8,825 nt of DNA, taken from the NCBI GenBank assembly GCA_041648505.1, contig JBAZOY010000082.1:1-8825 (forward strand), read 5' to 3'. Source of the DNA: JBAZOY01 sp041648505 (GTDB lineage Bacteria > Desulfobacterota > Syntrophia > Syntrophales > CG2-30-49-12). Shown here in pieces: positions 1 through 4,585 of the stretch. A program made the position numbers and the translations under genes. Within the stretch, counting starts at the first letter, position 1. Each line of letters opens with the position of its first letter. A model generated the notes under the pieces. That model was not told the DNA's origin and did no database searches. It was given only the letters and a program-made list of their open reading frames with translations.

Positions 1-148
1 TAAACAGATATTAAAAGCAGGTTTAGCAGTTGGCAGGTCTTCAGCAGCTTCTTTTGCTGTGGCAAAAAGCGTAGCCGTAGCTCAAAATGTTAGAGAACAG
101 AACTTTTTAGTATTTTGTTATGATTCCTCTAAAAAGTACGAAAAATAA
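1..148 (+). CDS. C-terminal fragment of a PLP-dependent cysteine-synthase-like enzyme (5' end outside window)
   Basis: The frame starting at base 2 stays open from the left edge to TAA at 146-148 and encodes the last 48 residues of a protein. The segment GLAVGRSSAAS followed by a small-residue-rich helix, then FLVFCYDSSKKY just before the stop, resembles the C-terminus of fold-type II PLP enzymes. Cysteine synthase has a glycine/serine loop of the type GI.VGISSGAA and ends with a strand and the motif PDSG.(K/R)Y. Here the expected PDSGE is YDSSK, so the exact activity (O-acetylserine/O-phosphoserine sulfhydrylase, cystathionine synthase-like or related) cannot be settled from this tail. No link to the downstream genes is apparent: T-tracts follow the stop and the next gene is a tRNA. 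Family call is moderate confidence; the reading frame itself is clear. Confidence 0.6.
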   Translation, partial: KQILKAGLAVGRSSAASFAVAKSVAVAQNVREQNFLVFCYDSSKKYEK

Positions 149-159
149 AATGAAATTTG

Positions 160-186
160 CTTTTTTCATGATTTCTTCTATTTTTT
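160..186 (+). terminator. oligo-T transcription terminator candidate
   Basis: Two runs of six T (161-166 and 181-186) lie 12-38 bases after the stop of the upstream gene, inside a strongly pyrimidine-rich stretch. Archaeal RNA polymerase terminates at oligo-T in the coding strand without needing a hairpin, so this is the likely end of the upstream transcript. Confidence 0.5.
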
Positions 187-203
187 CCTCGAAAAAACCA
201 CAA

Positions 204-216
204 TATTTAAAAATAA
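204..216 (+). promoter_or_regulatory. TATA-like sequence in the intergenic region
   Basis: The AT-only run TATTTAAAAATAA matches the archaeal TATA-box type. With the usual spacing of about 26 bases, transcription would start near 235, giving a leader of about 100 bases ahead of tRNA-Asp or an independent short transcript. There is no supporting gene immediately downstream except an 11-codon ORF at 236-271, so the assignment is weak. Confidence 0.25.
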
Positions 217-306
217 AGAGAAATTCGTTCATAAAATGGCTCTGCTGGCGCAATTATCTTCTTTTTCCTAAAGATAACTAGAGGAGATAGCAATAGCTAT
301 GAGAAG

Positions 307-315
307 CTTAATTTA
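307..315 (+). promoter_or_regulatory. TATA-like element for tRNA-Asp
   Basis: CTTAATTTA is centred about 27 bases upstream of the first base of tRNA-Asp, the normal TATA-to-start distance in archaea for a tRNA with a very short leader. Sequence match is partial. Confidence 0.4.
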
Positions 316-337
316 GCCTGCGTTTGCCGAAAGAGGT

Positions 338-433
338 GCCTAGGTAGTGTAGTGGCCTATCATGAAGCCCTGTCGAACTGTTTTTCAGCAGTAGAGAAAG
401 GCTTCGACCCGGGTTCAAATCCCGGCCTGGGCG
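338..433 (+). tRNA. tRNA-Asp(GTC) containing a 23-nt intron
   Basis: A full cloverleaf can be drawn. The acceptor stem GCCTAGG (338-344) pairs with CCTGGGC (426-432) with one U-G pair, and the discriminator is G433. The T-stem CCGGG/CCCGG (409-413/421-425) closes loop TTCAAAT. The anticodon stem is AAGCC (365-369) with GGCTT (400-404). The spliced anticodon loop reads CTGTCGA with anticodon GTC at 372-374, which is aspartate, and G73 agrees with tRNA-Asp identity. Thirty bases separate the two halves of the anticodon stem, so 23 must be removed to give a 7-base loop. CCA is not encoded. The D-stem is weak, with few standard pairs, resembling other archaeal tRNA-Asp genes. The mature length is 73 bases without CCA. 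Confidence 0.93.
376..398 (+). other. tRNA-Asp intron after position 37, bulge-helix-bulge
   Basis: Placing the intron after G37 gives the archaeal splicing-endonuclease geometry. The 3-nt bulge CGA (374-376) and the 3-nt bulge AAA (397-399) flank a 4-bp helix of CTGT (370-373) with AGAG (393-396). This helix contains one G-G mismatch (372/394). The inner helix is ACTG (377-380) with CAGT (389-392), closed by an 8-nt loop. Cleavage after the second base of each bulge removes exactly 23 nt and restores a 7-nt anticodon loop. Confidence 0.8.
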
Positions 434-531
434 TAATAAATTCCGCTTTGGCGGGATTTGAACACACACAAAAATCACGACGGATTTTTGGTGGAACGCT
501 CACTACGTTCGGTTCAATCCCGGCCTGGGCG
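434..531 (+). repeat. 98-bp tRNA-Asp-linked repeat, copy 1
   Basis: This unit directly follows the discriminator base of tRNA-Asp. In order it holds an AT-rich linker, an antisense copy of the tRNA-Asp T-arm (452-463), hairpin CAAAAATC/GATTTTTG (469-476/483-490), hairpin GAACG/CGTTC (494-498/506-510), and a sense copy of the T-arm and acceptor 3' strand ending in CCTGGGCG (512-531). The sense copy lacks one A of the T-loop and has no 5' half, so it is not a tRNA. The antisense copy can pair with the sense copy (11 bp, one bulge) and so close a three-way junction. Confidence 0.95.
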
Positions 532-629
532 TAATAAATTCCGCTTTGGCGGGATTTGAACACACACAAAAATCACGACGGATTTTTGGTGGAACGCTCA
601 CTACGTTCGGTTCAATCCCGGCCTGGGCG
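532..629 (+). repeat. 98-bp tRNA-Asp-linked repeat, copy 2
   Basis: This copy is identical to copy 1 over all 98 bases, arranged head to tail with no spacer. Perfect identity points to recent duplication or active homogenisation. It ends, like copy 1, with the tRNA-Asp 3'-end sequence CCTGGGCG. Confidence 0.97.
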
Positions 630-787
630 TAATAAATTCCGCTTTGGCGGGATTTGAACACACACAAAAATCACGACGGATTTTTGGTGGAACGCTCACT
701 ACGTTCGGTTGACACTCAAAAATTTCAAAAACGAAATTTTTGGTGCCACGCTCGAGACAAGCTCTCGGTGGAATCCCGGCCTGGGCG
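630..787 (+). repeat. composite third repeat: 81-bp copy plus diverged second element
   Basis: Bases 630-710 are identical to the first 81 bases of copies 1 and 2. Instead of the tRNA 3' end, a second pair of hairpins follows. CAAAAATTTC/GAAATTTTTG (717-726/733-742) is longer than its counterpart. The other is CCAC-gct-CGAGA paired with TCTCGGTGG (746-757/763-771). The unit then closes with AATCCCGG and CCTGGGCG, again the tRNA-Asp 3' end. The second half keeps the order and shape of the standard hairpins but differs in sequence, so it is a diverged relative fused in place of the missing end. Confidence 0.9.
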
Positions 788-795
788 TTTATATC
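788..795 (+). promoter_or_regulatory. TATA box for tRNA-Lys
   Basis: TTTATATC begins at the base after the last Asp-type repeat. Its centre is about 33 bases before the tRNA-Lys 5' end, consistent with a start site near 818 and a leader of a few bases. A second TTATATC at 807-813 is too close to the tRNA to serve. Confidence 0.5.
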
Positions 796-824
796 ATTAT
801 CATAAGTTATATCAACAGCATAGT

Positions 825-914
825 GGGCCGTTAGCTCAGCCTGGCTAGAGCACAACACTTTTAACACGATTGAAAGTCATGTTGGGGTCACGGGTTCGAA
901 TCCCGCACGGCCCG
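825..914 (+). tRNA. tRNA-Lys(TTT) containing a 15-nt intron
   Basis: The acceptor stem GGGCCGT (825-831) pairs perfectly with ACGGCCC (907-913), and the discriminator is G914. The D-stem is GCTC/GAGC (834-837/848-851). The anticodon stem CAACA (853-857) pairs with TGTTG (880-884). The spliced loop is CTTTTAA with anticodon TTT at 860-862, which is lysine. The T-loop is TTCGAAT (895-901). The T-stem has four standard pairs and one A-C mismatch at its acceptor end (890/906). CCA is not encoded. Twenty-two bases lie between the anticodon stem halves, so 15 must be spliced out. Mature length is 75 bases before CCA addition. Confidence 0.93.
864..878 (+). other. tRNA-Lys intron after position 37, perfect minimal bulge-helix-bulge
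   Basis: The central helix is CTTT (858-861) with AAAG (873-876), four standard pairs. It is flanked by 3-nt bulges TAA (862-864) and TCA (877-879). The inner side is only CA/TG (865-866/871-872) around the loop CGAT. Cutting after the second base of each bulge removes 15 nt and leaves a 7-nt loop. Confidence 0.85.
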
Positions 915-1010
915 TTCATAATCGACGGTGCGGTATTCGAACGCACACAAAAATCACGTTGGATTTTTGGTGGAACGCTCACTGCGTTCGGTTCAATCCT
1001 GCACGGCCCG
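915..1010 (+). repeat. 96-bp tRNA-Lys-linked repeat of the same family
   Basis: This has the same layout as the Asp-linked units. It starts with a linker and an antisense copy of the tRNA-Lys T-arm (928-942, 14 of 15 bases complementary to the tRNA). It continues with hairpin CAAAAATC/GATTTTTG (948-955/962-969) and hairpin GAACG/CGTTC (973-977/985-989). It ends with a sense copy of the tRNA-Lys 3' end, GCACGGCCCG. The core between the tRNA-like ends differs from the Asp core at only a few loop positions, whereas the ends follow the local tRNA. Confidence 0.93.
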
Positions 1011-1018
1011 TTTATATT
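1011..1018 (+). promoter_or_regulatory. TATA-like sequence ahead of rpoH
   Basis: TTTATATT starts at the base following the Lys-linked repeat. Its centre is only about 23 bases before the rpoH ATG, so a start at the usual distance would fall at or inside the first codons. This conflicts with the Shine-Dalgarno sequence at 1024-1030. Either it is not the main rpoH promoter or the start site is unusually close. Confidence 0.3.
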
Positions 1019-1023
1019 ATTCA

Positions 1024-1030
1024 AGGTGGG
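1024..1030 (+). promoter_or_regulatory. ribosome binding site of rpoH
   Basis: AGGTGGG matches the archaeal anti-Shine-Dalgarno sequence and lies 6 bases before ATG 1037. This selects that codon over the upstream ATG at 959, which falls inside the repeat. Confidence 0.75.
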
Positions 1031-1036
1031 AACAGT

Positions 1037-1282
1037 ATGGTAAAGAAAACATTTGATATTAAGACGCACATTTTTGTGCCAGAACACATTCTTCTCTCTG
1101 AAAAAGAGAAAAATGCAGTGTTTGAAAAATATGGCATCAGCTTTAAGGAGCTACCAAAAATATTTATTAATGATCCGGTTATAAGGGATATGAAATTAAA
1201 ATCCGGTGATGTTCTTAAGATCGTCAAGAAAAGTCCAACAGCAGGAACTGCTGAATACTACAGGGGTGTTATCAGTGAATAA
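1037..1282 (+). CDS. rpoH: DNA-directed RNA polymerase subunit H (Rpb5-like)
   Basis: The product has 81 residues, the usual size of archaeal RpoH, which equals the C-terminal domain of eukaryotic Rpb5 and sits at the lower jaw of the polymerase. Recognisable features are VPEH at 14-17, LPKI followed by DP at 39-47, GDV at 57-59, and KKSPTAG at 64-70 followed by YYRGV at 74-78, all hallmarks of the family. The start at 1037 is supported by the Shine-Dalgarno sequence; the same frame extends upstream to 959 only through repeat and promoter sequence. It is the first gene of the operon and its last 8 bases overlap rpoB2. Identification is secure. Confidence 0.97.
   Translation: MVKKTFDIKTHIFVPEHILLSEKEKNAVFEKYGISFKELPKIFINDPVIRDMKLKSGDVLKIVKKSPTAGTAEYYRGVISE
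1262..1268 (+). promoter_or_regulatory. ribosome binding site deciding the GTG start of rpoB2
   Basis: AGGGGTG lies inside the end of rpoH, 6 bases ahead of GTG 1275. This favours GTG 1275 over GTG 1266 and over the far upstream ATG at 1206, which would put an unrelated peptide across rpoH. Confidence 0.6.
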
Positions 1283-2759
1283 ATACTCTCAACAACTCAT
1301 AGAAAAATACTTTGAAGAGCATTCATTTGTTGCATCAACAATTGCGTCCTTCAACCATTTTATTGATGTTGAATTGCAGCACATTATCGAGCAAAATAAG
1401 ATTGTTGAGCCAACAATCATTCCGCACAATATTGATGAATTTAAAATAAGATTTGATCGTATTTGGGTCACAAAGCCAGAGATTACAGAAGCAGACGGTT
1501 CCAAACGGTCAATTTATCCTGCAGAAGCACGTCTAAGAAAATTAACCTATGCCGCTCCTGTGTTTATTGAAGTCAGCGCACATATTAATGGTATTCAGCG
1601 AGAATCATTTGTCACACAAATCGGCAGCCTGCCAATCATGCTTCGCTCTAAATACTGTCACTTGAATGGATTGAATGAAGAAGAACTTATCCAAAAAGGA
1701 GAAGATCCTCATGATCTCGGCGGTTATTTTATTCTCAATGGAACTGAACGAGTCTTGATTAATATTGAGGATCTTGCAGCAAACAAATTACTTGTTGAGG
1801 AAGATTCTGTCTCTACACACAAATATGTCGGTAAATTATTTTCTGAATATGGTTCATACAAGATTCCTCATACTATTGAAAAAATGAATGATGGCATATT
1901 TTATCTGACATTTACCCGTGTCAAAAGAATTCCTTTGATTGCCATTATCAAAGCACTTGGTTTGACAAAAGATGAGGAAATCATGCGCCATATTACAGGT
2001 GGAGAGCAGAATGATGCAATCTTTGTCAACCTCTATGAATTTGTCGACATTAAAAATGAAGAAGAAGCTCTTGATTATGTTGCAAAGAAAATAGGCATAA
2101 CCCAAGCAAAGGATGTTCGTATTGAACGTATGAAAGAGGTTGTTGATAAATATCTCTTGCCTCACTTAGGCATTACTGAAAAAGATCGAATGACAAAGGC
2201 ATATAATCTCTGTAAATATTTGAAAAAATATTTGAAAGTTGCTGCAGGTGAATTGCCTGTTGATGACAAAGATCATTACATGAACAAGCGCGTCAAGATG
2301 AGTGGCGATCTCCTTGCAGATTTATTCCAAACAAACCTAAAAGTGCTTATCGGAGACCTTCTCTATAACTTCCAGCGCATTGTCAAGCGCGGTAAATTTC
2401 CTTCAATCAAAGTTGTTATTAGAGAAAAATTATTGACTAGTAGAATATACAGTTCTATGGCAACTGGTTCATGGGTTGGCGGTAGAATGGGTGTCAGTCA
2501 GAGAATCCAGCGAATTAATTTCCTCGAAACACTTAGTCATCTTCAGCGAGTCGTTTCTCCATTAAGTGCAAGTCAGGAGAATTTTGAAGCGCGAGAACTT
2601 CATCCTACTCACTTGGGCCGTCTCTGTCCAATTGAAACACCTGAAGGAACAAACATTGGTTTGAGAAAAAATCTTGCTCTTCTTGCAGAAATCTCACAAG
2701 ATTCTGACGAAGAAGTAGTCTTGAAACAATTAAAAATGCTTGGATTAAAAACAGCGTAA
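1275..2759 (+). CDS. rpoB2: DNA-directed RNA polymerase subunit B'' (N-terminal half of the second-largest subunit)
   Basis: From GTG 1275 the product is 494 residues, normal for a split archaeal B''. It forms the protrusion, lobe and part of the fork of the polymerase and pairs with B'. Family motifs in order: PIMLRSKYC near 119; DLGGYFILNGTERVL from 147; a region KMSGDLLADLF near 345; WVGGRMGVSQ from 400; then SHLQRVVSPLSA, FEARELHPTHLGRLCP and IETPEGTNIGL (CP at 451). The tryptophan usual in LHPTHWGR is leucine here. Translation is probably coupled to rpoH through the 8-base overlap. The stop TAA is followed within 12 bases by rpoB1, and the break falls at the site where many euryarchaeal rpoB genes are split, just after the KNLAL helix. 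Confidence 0.97.
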   Translation: MNKYSQQLIEKYFEEHSFVASTIASFNHFIDVELQHIIEQNKIVEPTIIPHNIDEFKIRFDRIWVTKPEITEADGSKRSIYPAEARLRKLTYAAPVFIEVSAHINGIQRESFVTQIGSLPIMLRSKYCHLNGLNEEELIQKGEDPHDLGGYFILNGTERVLINIEDLAANKLLVEEDSVSTHKYVGKLFSEYGSYKIPHTIEKMNDGIFYLTFTRVKRIPLIAIIKALGLTKDEEIMRHITGGEQNDAIFVNLYEFVDIKNEEEALDYVAKKIGITQAKDVRIERMKEVVDKYLLPHLGITEKDRMTKAYNLCKYLKKYLKVAAGELPVDDKDHYMNKRVKMSGDLLADLFQTNLKVLIGDLLYNFQRIVKRGKFPSIKVVIREKLLTSRIYSSMATGSWVGGRMGVSQRIQRINFLETLSHLQRVVSPLSASQENFEARELHPTHLGRLCPIETPEGTNIGLRKNLALLAEISQDSDEEVVLKQLKMLGLKTA

Positions 2760-2760
2760 T

Positions 2761-2765
2761 GGTGA
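2761..2765 (+). promoter_or_regulatory. ribosome binding site deciding the rpoB1 start
   Basis: GGTGA is 5 bases before ATG 2771, the same motif and spacing as at rpoA1 (GGTGA then 5 bases then ATG 4586). This favours ATG 2771 over ATG 2759, which overlaps the rpoB2 stop and has no upstream Shine-Dalgarno sequence. Confidence 0.55.
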
Positions 2766-2770
2766 TGCTC

Positions 2771-4573
2771 ATGGTTGATGTCTATCTTAATGGAAAATAT
2801 GCAGGGTCTGTGGATAATGCACAGGATTTTGTTGATCAAATAATTTCAGAACGAAGACGAGGAAAACTTCCGTCTAATCTGAACATTTATCATGATAAAG
2901 AATACACTCAAGTCTTTGTCGAATCCTTGAAAGGGCGTGTGAGACGACCATTGATTATCGTAAAGGATGGAAAATCAGCATTGACAGAAAAGCAGCTTGC
3001 ACAGCTTGAGAAAAATGAGCTCTCTTGGGGGGATCTTGTTCTTCAGGGTGTTGTTGAATATCTTGATGCAGCTGAAGAAGAAAATGCACTTGTTGCATTC
3101 AGTCAGGATAAATTAACTCCATCACATACTCATTTAGAAATTGCACCAATGGCAATTCTTGGCTTATGTACAGGACTTGTTCCTTTTGGAAATTATAATC
3201 AAAGCACACGTCTCAATGCTGGAAGCAAAAACCAAAAACAAGCTCTTGGATTCTACGCAGCAAACTATCTTGTGAGAATGGATATGGATGTTAATATCCT
3301 TGACACTTCTCATCAGCCAATCTGCAAAACAGTCATGCATGATATTGTTGGATATAACAATCATCCTGCAGGCCAAAATATTGTTGTTGCAGTCATGAGC
3401 TATCGCGGATATAATATGGAGGATTCAGTTATTCTCAATAAAGGATCTATCCAGCGTGGATTTGCACGTTCAACATATTACAGACCTTGTGTTACAGAAG
3501 AACTTCGCTACAGTGGCGGCCTCATTGATCAAGTCGGTATTCCTGATAAAGAAGTTAAAGGATATAAAACAGAACGCGATTATCGCTTCTTAGAAGAAGA
3601 TGGTATTATTTATCCTGAAGCTCAAGTAAAAGAAGGAGATGTTGTTATTGGAAAAACCTCTCCACCACGATTCTTGAGTAGCATGGATGAGTATAACCTT
3701 ACTTCAAATCTTAGACGAGAATCATCCATTTCTATCAATCACGGCGAACAAGGCATTGTTGATTTTGTCTTGCTTACTGAAAATGAAGAAGGAAATAAAC
3801 TTGTTCAAGTTCGATTGCGTGATCAACGAATTCCCGAAATTGGAGATAAATTTACTTCACGGCACGGCCAAAAAGGAGTTGTTGGAATGATTGTTGATCA
3901 GTGCGACATGCCATTTAGTACCTCTGGCATTACTCCTGATTTGATTTTTTCACCACACGGTATTCCTTCACGTATGACTATTGCACATCTTATTGAGCTT
4001 ATTGGCGCTAAAGTTGGAGCATTGGGAGGCCGATATATTGATGGCACGACATTTGAAACAGAGCCAGAAGAAGCTTTACGACGAGAACTTGCATACTATG
4101 GTTTTAGAGAAAATGGAACTGAAACACTTTATAATGGCTTGACTGGAGAAAAATTCCAGGCACGCATCTATGTCGGAAATATGTATTATCTCAAATTGAA
4201 GCACATGGTTGCAAATAAACTTCATTCCAGAGCACGAGGACCAGTCCAATTATTGACTCGACAGCCAACAGAAGGACGAGCAAAAGAAGGCGGTCTGCGA
4301 CTTGGAGAAATGGAAAAAGATACTTTTGTTGCACACGGTGCATCATTACTGCTCAAAGAGCGCTTTGATTCAGACAAAACTGTTCTTGCTGTCTGTGAAG
4401 ATTGCGGATTGCTCGCTATTCATGATGACTACAAAAACAAATCTTTTTGCCCAGTGTGCGGCGAAAACTCATCAATTTCTCTTGTAGAAATTGCATATGC
4501 ATTCAAATTATTGTTAGATGAATTAAAAGGATTATGTGTTTATCCTAAGATTGAATTAAAAAACAAATATTAA
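2771..4573 (+). CDS. rpoB1: DNA-directed RNA polymerase subunit B' (C-terminal half of the second-largest subunit)
   Basis: The product is 600 residues from ATG 2771 (604 if ATG 2759 is used). It carries the hybrid-binding, wall and clamp-anchor parts of the second-largest subunit. Visible landmarks: DVYLNGK at the N-terminus; THLEIAP from 120; GYNMEDS at 213-219 with the acidic pair E217-D218; IGDKFTSRHGQKG around 357-369 with lysines 360 and 368 that approach the RNA 3' end in homologues; PHGIPSRMTI; ARGPVQLLTRQPTEGRAKEGG; and a C-terminal zinc site C542-x2-C545 with C560-x2-C563. Where homologues read PEHN.SPRN, this protein has GNYNQSTRLN (140-149). All catalytic-neighbourhood residues appear intact, so the gene should be functional. 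It is co-transcribed with rpoB2 and rpoA1. Confidence 0.97.
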   Translation: MVDVYLNGKYAGSVDNAQDFVDQIISERRRGKLPSNLNIYHDKEYTQVFVESLKGRVRRPLIIVKDGKSALTEKQLAQLEKNELSWGDLVLQGVVEYLDAAEEENALVAFSQDKLTPSHTHLEIAPMAILGLCTGLVPFGNYNQSTRLNAGSKNQKQALGFYAANYLVRMDMDVNILDTSHQPICKTVMHDIVGYNNHPAGQNIVVAVMSYRGYNMEDSVILNKGSIQRGFARSTYYRPCVTEELRYSGGLIDQVGIPDKEVKGYKTERDYRFLEEDGIIYPEAQVKEGDVVIGKTSPPRFLSSMDEYNLTSNLRRESSISINHGEQGIVDFVLLTENEEGNKLVQVRLRDQRIPEIGDKFTSRHGQKGVVGMIVDQCDMPFSTSGITPDLIFSPHGIPSRMTIAHLIELIGAKVGALGGRYIDGTTFETEPEEALRRELAYYGFRENGTETLYNGLTGEKFQARIYVGNMYYLKLKHMVANKLHSRARGPVQLLTRQPTEGRAKEGGLRLGEMEKDTFVAHGASLLLKERFDSDKTVLAVCEDCGLLAIHDDYKNKSFCPVCGENSSISLVEIAYAFKLLLDELKGLCVYPKIELKNKY

Positions 4574-4585
4574 CAGGTGACTGAG

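Larger units (their letters stand above)
187..337. other. intergenic region with two small hairpins
   Basis: No convincing gene lies between the upstream terminator and tRNA-Asp. Two perfect inverted repeats are visible. One is TTATCTT at 254-260 with AAGATAA at 271-277, enclosing a T-rich loop. The other is ATAGC at 287-291 with GCTAT at 296-300, closed by the tetraloop AATA. They may be terminator or leader structures; no known riboswitch or ncRNA family was recognised. Confidence 0.4.

Noticed and set aside
512..531. The tRNA 3' ends in the repeats as separate 3' halves of split tRNAs, as in Nanoarchaeum
   Set aside because: The copies begin within the T-arm, not at position 38, and the T-loop has lost a base. 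They could not complete a tRNA with any 5' half.
352..569. Open reading frames on both strands across tRNA-Asp and the first repeats (about 60-69 codons), with peptide words such as RPGFEPGS
   Set aside because: They are translations of tRNA and repeat DNA. The same words recur because the T-arm sequence recurs, and there is no independent start signal. Such peptides are common false proteins in databases.
434..787. Classical integrated virus or plasmid bounded by tRNA att sites
   Set aside because: The distance between tRNA 3'-end copies is only 98-158 bases, with no integrase or other gene between them. Only a non-autonomous element would fit.
434..1010. CRISPR array
   Set aside because: The repeats are contiguous with no variable spacers, and their ends follow the neighbouring tRNA. 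No cas gene is in the window.
601..1087. Minus-strand and plus-strand ORFs of 64-88 codons over the repeats and tRNA-Lys (for example with GPCGIRTRDPN)
   Set aside because: Same reason: they run through tRNA genes and repeat units, change only as the tRNA sequence changes, and have no ribosome binding site.
1206..1274. ATG at 1206 as the start of rpoB2
   Set aside because: It would add 23 residues translated from an alternative frame of rpoH with no resemblance to the family. GTG 1275 has a Shine-Dalgarno sequence at proper distance.
2757..2773. rpoB2/rpoB1 break as a frameshift or sequencing error in a single rpoB
   Set aside because: The break occurs at the known natural split site of archaeal rpoB, with a Shine-Dalgarno sequence and start codon for the second half.
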